Assembly: GCF_011765465.1 (NCBI RefSeq) | Contig: NZ_CP050265.1 | Span: forward strand, 1,922,001 to 1,986,000 | Direction of reading: 5' to 3' | DNA length: 64,000 nucleotides | DNA from: Erythrobacter sp. | Lineage (GTDB): Bacteria > Pseudomonadota > Alphaproteobacteria > Sphingomonadales > Sphingomonadaceae | Part shown: positions 9,795-18,490 of the stretch, in pieces | Layout of the letters: each line of letters starts with the position of its first letter | How positions within the stretch are numbered: position 1 is the stretch's first letter | Notes under the pieces: generated by a model | Databases searched by the model: none | The model's input: the letters and a program-made list of their open reading frames with translations, nothing else | Told to the model about the DNA's origin: nothing | Position numbers and translations under genes: made by a program

Positions 9795-11744
9795 ATGACA
9801 GTTCGCATCCTCGCAATTCTAATGGCCGGTGCCGCTTTTACCGCTCCGCTCGGCGCGCAGGAGGGGTCAAAGCCGGCTTCCCCAGCGACCATTGCTGCGC
9901 AGCGCGAGGCAGCAGCGGCTCTCCCCCGGGATGGCACGCGGGATGCCGAATTCGCTGCGCGCGGTTTCCTTGCCACCCGCGCCGACCCGGTGATCCGCGA
10001 CGCGCGCGGCCAGCCGGTCTGGAACCTCGATGCCTATGCTTTCGTCGAGGGCGACCCGCCCGCCACCGTCCACCCGAGCCTATGGCGGCATATGCGCTAT
10101 CTCAAGCGGCACGGCCTGTTCGAAGTCGCCGACGGCATCTGGCAGGTGCGCGGCTTCGACCTTTCGAACATGACCGTGATCCGCGGTGAAACGGGCTGGA
10201 TCGTGATCGACCCGCTGACGACGAAGGAAGTCGCCGAAGCCGCGCTCGAGCTTGTCAACGAAACGCTCGGCGAGCGCCCGGTCGTCGCGGTGATCTACAG
10301 CCACAGCCATGCCGACCATTTCGGCGGAGTGCGCGGCGTCGCCAGCGCCGAGGACGTAGCGGAAGGCCGGGTCGCGGTGATCGCGCCCGAGCATTTCATG
10401 GAAGAGGCGGCTTCCGAAAACGTCCTCGCCGGAGGTGCGATGCAGCGCCGCGCGGCCTACCAGTTCGGCGCGGGGCTTGGCCCGAGCGACACCGGCCAGA
10501 TGGGCAGCGGGATCGGCATGGCGGTCTCGCGCGGAACGATCACCCTGATCGCGCCGACCGACACCATCCGCACGACCGGAGAGACGCGCGTCGTCGATGG
10601 CGTTCCGCTCGAATTCCAGATCGTCTCGGGCAGCGAGGCCCCGTCCGAGCTCAATGTCTACATCGCCCCGCAGCGCACCTTCCTCGCCGCCGAGATCGCG
10701 ACCTGCACGATGCACAACATTCTCACCCCGCGCGGGGCGAAGGTGCGCGATACGCGGGCCTGGGCGCGATTCCTCGACGAGGCGGCGACGCAATATGCGC
10801 CGAAAAGCGACATCGTCATTTCGAGCCATTGCTGGCCGCAATTCGGCCGCGAGGCGGGCACGGACTGGCTGACCGCACAGCGCGACAATTACCGTTATCT
10901 CCACGATCAGACCGTGCGCCGGATGAACCGCGGCGCGACCATGGATGAAATCGCAGAGGAGGTGACGCTGCCGCCCCAGCTGGCCGAAGAATGGTCGGCC
11001 CACGGCTATTACGGGACCTACAGCCACAATTCCAAGGCGATCTACCAGTATTACCTCGGCTGGTACGACGCGGTCCCTGCAAACCTCCACCCGCACCCGC
11101 CGGTCGATCGCGCGCGCCGCATGGTCGAGGCGCTGGGCGGCGCCGGGCGCGTCACCGCGCTAGCCCGCGCGGCCATGGCCGAGGGCGATTATCGCTGGTC
11201 CTCCGACCTTCTCCAGCAGCTCGTCTTCGCCGAGCCGGGCAACGCGGCGGCGAAACGCCTGCTCGCCGACAGCTACGAACAGCAGGGCTATCAGTCGGAA
11301 AGCGCGATCTGGCGCAACCAGTTCCTCGTCGCGGCGAACGAATTGAGGAACGGGCACGCCGACAATTTCCGCACCCAGAGCAACGACCTCATCGCGGCCG
11401 TACCGACCGGGCTGCTGCTCGATTCGGCGGCAACGCGCTATGATCCGGCGAAAATGGCGGAGAAAGGCGTGGCGGTGCGTTTCGACCTCACGGACCGGCA
11501 GGAAAGCGCGCTCCTCGAGGCCAATCGCAGCGTCATGATCGCGCGCATGGGAGACGAGGAGACCGTGCCCGACGTCGTCGTTACCGGGCCGCGCCAGCTC
11601 GTGCTGGGCCTGCTTTTCCTCAAGCTTCCGCTGGCGCAGATGAAGGCGGCGGGCCTTTCGACCGAAGGCGACGAGGGCGCGTTGGAGGCGCTGCTTGGCG
11701 CGCTCGATCCGATGCCGGACGGCTTCGACATCGTCACGCCCTGA
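9795..11744 (+). CDS. Alkyl sulfatase of the BDS1/SdsA1 type (metallo-beta-lactamase fold)
   Basis: Predicted secreted or periplasmic hydrolase releasing sulfate from alkyl sulfate esters such as SDS. At 649 residues it is close to the SdsA1 length. The N-terminus MTVRILAILMAGAAFTAPLGAQ is a signal peptide. The MBL metal site is HSHADHFGG (His170, His172, Asp174, His175), with later ligands in ATCTMHNILTP and SSHCWPQF. A dimerisation/helical domain follows (YSHNSKAIYQYYLGWYD), then a C-terminal SCP2-like domain (from about residue 530). Start at ATG 9795 after GGAGGGAGAG; an upstream in-frame extension overlaps the preceding gene and terminator and is rejected. The natural substrate is inferred from the family only. 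Confidence 0.92.
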   Translation: MTVRILAILMAGAAFTAPLGAQEGSKPASPATIAAQREAAAALPRDGTRDAEFAARGFLATRADPVIRDARGQPVWNLDAYAFVEGDPPATVHPSLWRHMRYLKRHGLFEVADGIWQVRGFDLSNMTVIRGETGWIVIDPLTTKEVAEAALELVNETLGERPVVAVIYSHSHADHFGGVRGVASAEDVAEGRVAVIAPEHFMEEAASENVLAGGAMQRRAAYQFGAGLGPSDTGQMGSGIGMAVSRGTITLIAPTDTIRTTGETRVVDGVPLEFQIVSGSEAPSELNVYIAPQRTFLAAEIATCTMHNILTPRGAKVRDTRAWARFLDEAATQYAPKSDIVISSHCWPQFGREAGTDWLTAQRDNYRYLHDQTVRRMNRGATMDEIAEEVTLPPQLAEEWSAHGYYGTYSHNSKAIYQYYLGWYDAVPANLHPHPPVDRARRMVEALGGAGRVTALARAAMAEGDYRWSSDLLQQLVFAEPGNAAAKRLLADSYEQQGYQSESAIWRNQFLVAANELRNGHADNFRTQSNDLIAAVPTGLLLDSAATRYDPAKMAEKGVAVRFDLTDRQESALLEANRSVMIARMGDEETVPDVVVTGPRQLVLGLLFLKLPLAQMKAAGLSTEGDEGALEALLGALDPMPDGFDIVTP

Positions 11745-11892
11745 GGAGGGGCGCCGACCTGCGGTTTGCGCCGCGCGCCGCCCGAGGATTGCGGTCGAGG
11801 AGAAGGGTAGGCGAGATTTCGTTTTCCTACTCGGCTTTTGCGTGCCTAATCGTTTCGCCTGTGCTGCCAGACCTGCATAGGAGGCCCCCGCC

Positions 11893-12567
11893 ATGACCGG
11901 TTTCGACCGCCGTTCCTGCCCCCCCCGTTCCTTTATCGAAACCCTGCGCGCGATAATCGGGAGCACGTCCCGACCGGCGGGGGATAAAGACCTTGATGAG
12001 GTTCCGGTCCCCGATATCGACCTAGCCCCCGTTCCCGAGCGCACGCCCGCGCCCGCGCCCGCGTCGGTGGCCGTGGCGAGCGTCCCGCGAGTCGCGCGCC
12101 GCGCGCCCGTTCACCGGATCGGGCCGGAGGGCATCGCCCTCATCAAGCGTTTCGAAGGCTGCGCGCGGCTGCGCCCCGACGGGTTGGTCGAGGCTTATCC
12201 CGACCCCTGCAGCGGCGGGGATCCCTGGACGATCGGCTGGGGCTCTACGGGCGCAGAGATCGGACCGGGCACGGTCTGGACGCAGGCCGAATGCGACGCG
12301 CGCTTCGAGGCCGATCTCGCGCGATACGCCGCCGAGGTCGCCGCGGCGATCGGCGACGCACCGACGACGCAGGCGCAGTTCGATGCGCTGGTGAGCTTCC
12401 ATTACAACACCGGCGCGATCGCCCGTGCGACCCTGACCCGCAGGCATCGCGCCTGCGACCACGCGGGCGCGGCGCGCGAATTTCCCCGCTGGAACAAGGC
12501 CGCCGGGCGGGTGGTCAGGGGTCTGGTGAGGAGGCGCGCAGCCGAAGCGGCGCTATACCTGTCCTAG
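11893..12567 (+). CDS. Phage-type lysozyme (glycoside hydrolase 24)
   Basis: Muramidase-like protein of 224 residues. The first 75 residues are Pro/Ala-rich (VPERTPAPAPAS) with no clear signal peptide. The GH24 domain then begins at GPEGIALIKRFEGC (catalytic Glu) and continues to DPWTIGWGSTG and FDALVSFHYNTGA, as in T4/P22-type endolysins. The ATG at 11893 is preceded by an excellent AGGAGG. No holin, spanin or other phage gene is adjacent, so it looks like a domesticated cell-wall enzyme or an orphan lysin. Cell location is uncertain because of the unusual N-terminus. Confidence 0.85.
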   Translation: MTGFDRRSCPPRSFIETLRAIIGSTSRPAGDKDLDEVPVPDIDLAPVPERTPAPAPASVAVASVPRVARRAPVHRIGPEGIALIKRFEGCARLRPDGLVEAYPDPCSGGDPWTIGWGSTGAEIGPGTVWTQAECDARFEADLARYAAEVAAAIGDAPTTQAQFDALVSFHYNTGAIARATLTRRHRACDHAGAAREFPRWNKAAGRVVRGLVRRRAAEAALYLS

Positions 12568-12570
12568 GAG

Positions 12571-13419
12571 CTATTCCGAGGAGGGGAAGCGCAGCGGCTG
12601 GCCGTCCTTGCCACGCCCGGCGGCAACATCCTTGTCGCCCGCCTTGCGCTGAGCGATCGCCTTGGCGATCAGGCGGTTCTGCTCCTCCGCGTCCATCACC
12701 TGCCAGCCTTCGCGGGTCAGCCGTTCGAGCGGGCGATAGCGCACCTTGTACTGCATCCGCGGCGACCCATCGACCCAATAGCCGAGATAGACATAGGGCA
12801 GGCCCTGTTCGGCCGCGCGGCGAATGTGGTCGAGGATGATGTAATTGCCGAGCCCCGCGCGGGTCGGATGCTTCGGATCGTAGAAGGAATAGATCATCGA
12901 CAGGCCGTCGCCCTGCCGGTCGGTCAGGCAGGCACCGACCAGAGCACCGGGATTGCCGTCAGCATCGGGCTCGCGATATTCGACCACGTTGGTGGTGACG
13001 GGCGTGTGTTCGACCATGTCGGCATAGTCGAGCTCGTCCATCTGCGACATCCCGCCGTCGGGGTGCCTTTCGCCCAGATAGCGCGCGAGCAGTTCGAATT
13101 GCTCGTCGGTCGCCCAGGGGCGGCATTCGGTCGCGATGAGGTCGGAATTGCGCTTGATATCCCGCTTCTGCGTGTTCGAGGGGCGGAATTCGCCCGCCAC
13201 CACGCGGACCGAAACGCAGGCCTGGCAATCGAGGCAGGAGGGCCGGTAGGCGACCGTCTGCGAACGGCGAAAGCCTATCCGGCCGAGCGCCTCGTTCAGC
13301 TGATCCGCGTGCGCGCCCTTAAGCTCCGTGAACACCTTGCGCTCCTGCCGGCCAGGAAGATAGGGGCACGGCGCGGGGCTGGTCACGAAAAAGCGGGGGA
13401 AGCGAATGGGGGCCGTCAC
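12571..13419 (-). CDS. bpt: Aspartate/glutamate leucyltransferase (arginyltransferase family)
   Basis: Attaches leucine from Leu-tRNA to N-terminal Asp/Glu (or oxidised Cys/Met) of proteins, marking them for ClpAPS degradation. At 282 residues with the family N-terminus [15 protein letters not shown], it shows the Cys pair [16 protein letters not shown] and the later core [11 protein letters not shown] and [16 protein letters not shown]. The start is GTG 13419. It is convergent with the lysozyme gene, the two stop codons only three bases apart. The ate/bpt distinction is made on bacterial context; the family assignment is firm. Confidence 0.93.
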   Translation of the reverse strand: MTAPIRFPRFFVTSPAPCPYLPGRQERKVFTELKGAHADQLNEALGRIGFRRSQTVAYRPSCLDCQACVSVRVVAGEFRPSNTQKRDIKRNSDLIATECRPWATDEQFELLARYLGERHPDGGMSQMDELDYADMVEHTPVTTNVVEYREPDADGNPGALVGACLTDRQGDGLSMIYSFYDPKHPTRAGLGNYIILDHIRRAAEQGLPYVYLGYWVDGSPRMQYKVRYRPLERLTREGWQVMDAEEQNRLIAKAIAQRKAGDKDVAAGRGKDGQPLRFPSSE

Positions 13420-13634
13420 GGGTCTGGTCGGGTCCTCTGGAAAGGGGAATCGGCGGGGGCTCGTGTTAAGACAATCTTATGCCTCGCAGAAGGGTCCGGT
13501 AAAAGTCCCTTAACCACGAAACAGGGTGAATAATGGCTTAGTATGCACAAGCTGGCGCACGAAGCCGCACCGTTCCGGAGCGATCCGGCAAAATGTCGCG
13601 CAAGGATATTGCGGGAACCGGAAACGCGCGGGAG

Positions 13635-14900
13635 TCAGTTCAGCTCGACCGGCTGGACAGAATAGCCCTCTTCCCGCAACGCCTTCACCAGCTGTTCGAC
13701 CTGCGCCGCGTCGCGCGCTTCGCATTCGATGTCGGTGATGAGACCCTTGGCCGGAAGCGTCGTGAAAATCCGCTGGTGGTAGATCTCGATGATGTTGACA
13801 TTGTGCGCGTCGAACAGGCGCATCACCTTGAACAGCGCGCCGGGGCGGTCCTGCAGGGTGACGCGAAGCCGGGCGAGCCGACCCTGCCGGGCGAGATCGC
13901 GCAGCAGGACATTGGCGAGCAGGCGCGTGTCGATATTCCCGCCGCACAGAACCAGCCCGATGGTCTTGTCGCGGAATCGGTCGGGATAGCTCATCACCGC
14001 AGCCAGCCCCGCCGCGCCCGCGCCCTCGACCACGGTCTTTTCGATCTGGAGCAGCAGCGACACGGCCTTCTCGAGGCTGGGTTCATCCACCAGCACGATA
14101 TCGTCGACACGGTTTGCGATGACCTGCGAAGTGAAGGCGCCCGGCTTCTTGACCGCGATGCCTTCGGCCAGCGTGTCGCCGCCGCAATCGCGCTCTTCGC
14201 CCTTGATCGCGGAGAACATACTCGGGAACAGCGCCGACTGCACGCCGACGACCTCGATATCGGGATCGTGCGCGCGCGCCACCGTCGCCATGCCCGAGAT
14301 CAGCCCCCCGCCGCCGATCGGCACGACGAGGCAATCGAGATCGGGCTTCGCCGCGAGCATTTCGAGCGCCACCGTCCCCTGCCCCGAGGCGATCAGCGGG
14401 TCGTCGAAGGGATGGATGAAGGTAAGCCCGCGCTCCGCCTCGATCTCACGCGCATGGGCGTAGGCATCGTCATAGGTCTCCCCGTGGAGCACGACATTGC
14501 CGCCGACGCTTTCGGTCTGCATCACCTTCACCGTCGGCGTGGTGCGCGGCATGACGATGGTGACCGGCACGCCCAGCCGGGTGCCGTGATAGGACAGCCC
14601 CTGCGAGTGATTGCCAGCCGAGGCCGCGATCACCCCGCGCGCGCGCTGTTCGTCCGACAGCGCCAGCAGCGCGTTCAGCGCGCCGCGCTCCTTGTAGGCG
14701 GCGGTGAACTGCAGGTTCTCGAATTTCAGCCAGATATCCGCGCCGGTGATCTGCGACAGCGTGATCGAATGCATCATCGGCGTGCGCACCACGGAGCCTT
14801 CGATCGCCTTCGCGGCGGCGCGAACGGTGTCGATGGTGAGAGCCTCGGGCCCGGGCGTCGCCGGGTGGGCGGGCTGCTGGGGGATGGATTGCGCGGTCAT
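13635..14900 (-). CDS. ilvA: Threonine ammonia-lyase with ACT domain
   Basis: PLP enzyme converting threonine to 2-oxobutanoate and ammonia. It has 421 residues. The PLP lysine is Lys70 in TAAYKERGALN, the glycine-rich phosphate loop is VPIGGGGLISGM, and ASAGNHSQGLS lies between them. The C-terminal ACT regulatory domain (from about residue 340: RVTLQDRPGALFKVM) predicts allosteric control. Start at ATG 14900 (MTAQSIPQQ); the frame stays open further upstream across the tandem repeat, but that sequence is repeat-derived and unlike the family. It could be named tdcB by length; the biosynthetic or catabolic role cannot be told from sequence. Confidence 0.92.
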   Translation of the reverse strand: MTAQSIPQQPAHPATPGPEALTIDTVRAAAKAIEGSVVRTPMMHSITLSQITGADIWLKFENLQFTAAYKERGALNALLALSDEQRARGVIAASAGNHSQGLSYHGTRLGVPVTIVMPRTTPTVKVMQTESVGGNVVLHGETYDDAYAHAREIEAERGLTFIHPFDDPLIASGQGTVALEMLAAKPDLDCLVVPIGGGGLISGMATVARAHDPDIEVVGVQSALFPSMFSAIKGEERDCGGDTLAEGIAVKKPGAFTSQVIANRVDDIVLVDEPSLEKAVSLLLQIEKTVVEGAGAAGLAAVMSYPDRFRDKTIGLVLCGGNIDTRLLANVLLRDLARQGRLARLRVTLQDRPGALFKVMRLFDAHNVNIIEIYHQRIFTTLPAKGLITDIECEARDAAQVEQLVKALREEGYSVQPVELN

Positions 14901-14940
14901 GACGGGCCGTGCCCTAGGCCGCCATGCGAGCGAGGGCAAT

Positions 14941-15018
14941 TCCTTTGCGCGCCATGCGGGCACGCGTCCTTTACGCGCAATGCGGGCACGCGTCCTTTGC
15001 GCGTTATGCAAGGCTTGC
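14941..15018. repeat. 26-bp tandem repeat, three units
   Basis: Units begin at 14941, 14967 and 14993 and share TCCTTTGCGCG then ATGCGGGCACGCG. The first two units differ at only three positions and the third is degenerate. It lies in the divergent gap between ilvA and the oxidoreductase gene. Confidence 0.8.
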
Positions 15019-15067
15019 GGACGCAATCCGTTGGCAAGCGCGCGGCGAGCGACTAGTCACCCGGGCC

Positions 15068-15973
15068 ATGACTGGAACAACGCAGCTTGCCTTTATCGGG
15101 CTCGGCGTGATGGGCGGTCCGATGACCGGCCACCTCGCCCGCGCCGGCCACCGCGTCGCCGCCTACAACCGCTCGGGCGAGCGCGCCGCCAGATGGCGCG
15201 CGGCGTGGGAGGAAGAAGGGCTCGCCGTCGCATTCGCCGAAACCCCTGCCGAGGCCGCGCGCGGGGCCGACATCGTGTTCACCTGCGTCGGCAATGACGA
15301 GGACTGCGCCGCCGTCACGCTGGGCGAGGACGGGGTGCTGGCCGGGCTGTCCGAAGGCGCGCTGCTGGTCGATCACACCACGACTTCCGCCGTCATGGCG
15401 CGCGAACTGGGCGAAGCCTGCGCTGCACGCGGGATCGGCTTCGTCGACGCGCCGGTGAGCGGCGGCCAGGCCGGCGCGGAGAACGGCAAGCTCGCGGTGA
15501 TGTGCGGCGGGGCGGACAAGGACGTGGCGCGCGCCCGACCGATTATGGAAGCCTATGGCAAAGCAATCGTCCACGTCGGCCCGGTCGGCGCGGGACAGAC
15601 CGCCAAGATGGCGAACCAGATGTGCATCGCGGGCGTGCTTGCCGGGCTCTCCGAAGCGGTGCGGCTGGCCGAGGCCGCCGGGCTCGACCTCGACAAGACC
15701 TACGAAGCCATTTCCGGCGGCGCGGCGCAGAGCTGGCAGATGGACAATCGCTGGCGGACCATGTGCGCCGACGAATTCGATTTCGGCTTCGCGATCGACT
15801 GGATGCGTAAGGATCTCGGCTATGCGCTCGACGAGGCGAAGCGACTGGGCCTTTCCTCGCCCGTGACCGCCCTGGTCGACCAGTTCTATGCCGACGTGCA
15901 GGCCGCCGGCGGCAACCGATACGACACCAGCGCACTCATCACGCGCCTTCCCAAGGGTGAATCGACCAGATGA
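15068..15973 (+). CDS. Beta-hydroxyacid dehydrogenase (3-hydroxyisobutyrate dehydrogenase family)
   Basis: NAD(P)-dependent dehydrogenase of 301 residues. The dinucleotide fold starts at FIGLGVMGGPM, the substrate motif is DAPVSGGQAGAENG, and the catalytic lysine is Lys180 in GAGQTAKMANQ. Exact substrate (3-hydroxyisobutyrate, tartronate semialdehyde or another small 3-hydroxyacid) cannot be assigned. Start at ATG 15068. Its stop overlaps the ATG of the downstream amidohydrolase (ATGA), so the pair is a translationally coupled operon. It is divergent from ilvA. Confidence 0.9.
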   Translation: MTGTTQLAFIGLGVMGGPMTGHLARAGHRVAAYNRSGERAARWRAAWEEEGLAVAFAETPAEAARGADIVFTCVGNDEDCAAVTLGEDGVLAGLSEGALLVDHTTTSAVMARELGEACAARGIGFVDAPVSGGQAGAENGKLAVMCGGADKDVARARPIMEAYGKAIVHVGPVGAGQTAKMANQMCIAGVLAGLSEAVRLAEAAGLDLDKTYEAISGGAAQSWQMDNRWRTMCADEFDFGFAIDWMRKDLGYALDEAKRLGLSSPVTALVDQFYADVQAAGGNRYDTSALITRLPKGESTR

Positions 15974-17616
15974 CCATGCTCCGCTCCGTCTTCGCCGCCT
16001 CCGCGGCGCTTTTCGCCGTGCCCGCCGCCGCCGATACGCTTGTCTACAATGTCGACGGCGTGACCATCGGCGAGGAGGGCGAAGTCGTCCGCTTCACCGG
16101 CCTCGTGTTCGACGACGAGGGCATCGTCACCGACCTCGTGATGCGCGGCGAGGAGCGCCCGCAGGTCGACTACGCCGTCGACGGCGAGGGCCAGGTGATG
16201 CTGCCGGGCATGATCGACGCGCACGTTCACGTCATGGACATCGGCTTCGCCGCGCTCACGCTAGACCTGTCGGACACCAATTCGCTCGCCGAAGCGCTCG
16301 AGAAGGTCCGCCGTTTCGCCGAGGAGAACCCGGGCCGCCCGTGGATCCTCGGGCGCGGCTGGAACCAGGAGAAATGGGGCCTCGGGCGGTTTCCCACCGC
16401 AGCCGAGCTGGACGCGATCGTGCCCGACCGCCCGGTCTGGCTCGAACGCGCGGACAACCATGCGAACTGGGCCAACAGCCTTGCGATGGAGCGGGCCGGG
16501 ATCACCGCCGACACGCCCGATCCCGAGGGCGGGCGGATCATCCGCGACGAAAACGGCGCTCCCTCAGGCGTCTTCGTCGACAACGCGATCCCGCTTGTCG
16601 GGGCAGTCGTCCCCGCGCCCCGGCCCGAAGACCGCGACAATGCCTTCGCCCAGGCCCAGCAGGTGCTGCTCGGCTACGGCGTAACCGCAGTCGCCGACAT
16701 GGGGACGAGCGTGGTCGACTGGATGACCTATCGCCGCGCGGGCGACAGCGGAGCCTTGCGTATCCGCATCATGGCCTATGCCCGCGGCGTCGAGGCGATG
16801 GAGCTGATCGGCGGACCCGGGCCGACCCCGTGGCTCTATGACGACAAGCTGAAGCTGCTCGGCGTGAAGCTCTATCTCGACGGCGCACTCGGATCGCGCG
16901 GGGCGAACTTGAAAGAGCCCTATGCCGACGAGCCCGACACCCACGGCCTTCCCCTGCTCACGCCGGCGCAGCTCAGGAACCTGATGAGCCGTGCCGCGAT
17001 GGACGGGTTCCAGAGCGCGGTCCACGCGATCGGCGATGCCGCGAACGAGGACGTTCTGCTGGCGATCGAGGAGCTTTCGGAAAGCTACACAGGCGACCGG
17101 CGCTGGCGAATCGAACACGCCCAGATCGTCGATCCCGTCGATCTCGAGCGATTCGGCCAGCACGGCGCGATCGCCTCGATGCAGCCGGTCCACCAGACCT
17201 CGGACATGATGATGGCCGAAGCCCGGCTGGGCGAGGAGCGGCTCGAGGGCGCCTATGCGTGGCGCAGCATTCTCGAGGCGGGCGGGCGGCTCGCCTTCGG
17301 CTCCGACGCGCCGGTGGAGCCCGCCGATCCCTTCGCCGGGATCGCGGTCGCGATCAGCCGTACGGACGCGAACGGCAAGCCTTTCGGCGGCTGGCGCGCG
17401 GAGGAGACGGTGACCCGCGAACAGGCGCTTGCCGGTTTCACCGCCGACGCCGCCTATGCAGGCTTTGCCGAGGGCCGTTTCGGACGACTGCTGCCGGGCG
17501 AGCGGGCGGATTTCCTGCTGGTCGACCGCGACCCGCTGCTCGCCTCGCCTTCGGACATCCGCGAAACCCGAATCAGTCAGGTCTGGGTCGGCGGCCAGCT
17601 CGCACTCGAGAAATAG
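15970..17616 (+). CDS. Exported amidohydrolase (YtcJ-like, amidohydrolase 3)
   Basis: Metal-dependent hydrolase of 548 residues with a signal peptide (MTMLRSVFAASAALFAVPAAA). The TIM-barrel metal site starts with DAHVHVMD (His85, His87). Later ligands lie in AVHAIGDAANED, RIEHAQIVDP and FGSDAPVEPADPF. The C-terminal GRLLPGERADFLLVDRDPL strand is typical of the composite beta-sandwich. YtcJ-type enzymes act on varied amide or carbamate compounds; no substrate can be read here. It is coupled by ATGA to the dehydrogenase upstream. Confidence 0.9.
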   Translation: MTMLRSVFAASAALFAVPAAADTLVYNVDGVTIGEEGEVVRFTGLVFDDEGIVTDLVMRGEERPQVDYAVDGEGQVMLPGMIDAHVHVMDIGFAALTLDLSDTNSLAEALEKVRRFAEENPGRPWILGRGWNQEKWGLGRFPTAAELDAIVPDRPVWLERADNHANWANSLAMERAGITADTPDPEGGRIIRDENGAPSGVFVDNAIPLVGAVVPAPRPEDRDNAFAQAQQVLLGYGVTAVADMGTSVVDWMTYRRAGDSGALRIRIMAYARGVEAMELIGGPGPTPWLYDDKLKLLGVKLYLDGALGSRGANLKEPYADEPDTHGLPLLTPAQLRNLMSRAAMDGFQSAVHAIGDAANEDVLLAIEELSESYTGDRRWRIEHAQIVDPVDLERFGQHGAIASMQPVHQTSDMMMAEARLGEERLEGAYAWRSILEAGGRLAFGSDAPVEPADPFAGIAVAISRTDANGKPFGGWRAEETVTREQALAGFTADAAYAGFAEGRFGRLLPGERADFLLVDRDPLLASPSDIRETRISQVWVGGQLALEK

Positions 17617-18041
17617 GCGCTCGCTCGGCCCATCGCCGGAATTGCACGCATTGCTGGAGCAAGCCTACGCAATGCCCCTTAGTCGGTTGATCCGCGCAAA
17701 TTCTTTCATCATTTGGTCATCGGACCGGCGCATAGGCGGCAGAGGAAAATTCGGGCGTCCCCTGCGATTGAGGTATCGGGCCGGAATGTCGCGCGAGTCC
17801 GGGGCATTCAGGGCCGTCTAAGGGGCGAGCGTGACATGAACGCAACGCTTTGCGGGGAATTCGTTTTGGCCTGTGCCTGCGTTGGCCGCTCGCCGGCGGG
17901 CGGAGTGCAATAGATTGATAAGGTGGCGTCATTTGGATGACCCCGGCGACACCTGAGAGGAAATACGGGGTTGTCAAGCAGCTATATCTGGCGTAATGCA
18001 GTGCTTGAGAACGAACACAAGAGCTCACAGGAGACGAATCG
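17617..18041 (+). promoter_or_regulatory. Gene-free stretch with possible promoter of the small secreted protein
   Basis: Contains no convincing gene. GCATTGC at 17648 pairs with GCAATGC at 17669 (14-base loop) just after the amidohydrolase and may mark its transcript end. GTCAT-TTGG-ATGAC at 17928-17941 is a short operator-like dyad. A possible -35 TTGTCA (17971) with 17-base spacing to TAATGC (17994) precedes the small gene at 18042; this promoter call is weak. Confidence 0.35.
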
Positions 18042-18260
18042 ATGAAGTTTCGGAATATCGCCCTGGCGACCGCCGCGGTCTCGCTGGCTGCTTCGCCGGC
18101 CATCGCAGAAGCCGCCTTCGAACGTTCGGTTGCTCCGGTTGAGGGCGAAAGCGAAGTGGGCGGCTCGGGTATCCTGCTCGCCGTTCTTGCCGGTGCCGCA
18201 ATTATCGGCGGCATCATTATCGCCGCCGACGGCAGCGACGACAACGCGGTCAGCCCGTAA
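18042..18260 (+). CDS. Small secreted or membrane protein of unknown function
   Basis: 72-residue protein. The N-terminus MKFRNIALATAAVSLAASPAIAEA is a Sec signal peptide. The mature part is only about 48 residues: an acidic stretch (VEGESEVGGSG), a hydrophobic glycine/isoleucine segment long enough to cross a membrane (ILLAVLAGAAIIGGIIIAA), and an acidic tail DGSDDNAVSP. A clear Shine-Dalgarno (CAGGAGACGAATCG) and a strong dedicated terminator show that it is a real single-gene unit. I do not recognise a characterised family. Confidence 0.8.
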   Translation: MKFRNIALATAAVSLAASPAIAEAAFERSVAPVEGESEVGGSGILLAVLAGAAIIGGIIIAADGSDDNAVSP

Positions 18261-18283
18261 GACTGACCACCCTGACAGTTTCG

Positions 18284-18317
18284 AAAAAGGCATCCCTCGT
18301 TGGATGCCTTTTTTTTT
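18284..18317 (+). terminator. Intrinsic terminator of the small secreted protein gene
   Basis: 11-bp stem AAAAGGCATCC / GGATGCCTTTT, loop CTCGTT, then a long T-tract (nine consecutive Ts). Confidence 0.93.
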
Positions 18318-18490
18318 GTGTCCCGCGCCTTTCCGATGCGAGGCCCGTTCGTCCTCGAACCGCCCGCCGCACCAGAGCCGCACGCCTGCGTGACGGAACC
18401 CACTGAGATGGCGCCATCGTGGCCGCTCAGGGATAGGGACCGAGTGGAACCAATGCGAGCGCTTGGGAACTTAGCGTCGTCCCGCCGCGA

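Noticed and set aside
7186-9816. An 876-codon antisense frame over the autotransporter gene
   Set aside because: No motif, and it crosses the terminator and the start region of the sulfatase gene.
13593-15056. A 487-codon frame antisense to ilvA
   Set aside because: Extends through the tandem repeat; Arg/His-rich artefact. The ilvA frame has the PLP Lys and ACT domain.
17866-17881. Possible second sigma-54 promoter before the 72-residue gene (TTGGCCTGTGCCTGCG)
   Set aside because: The GG to GC spacing is nine, not ten, and the CAC core is absent.
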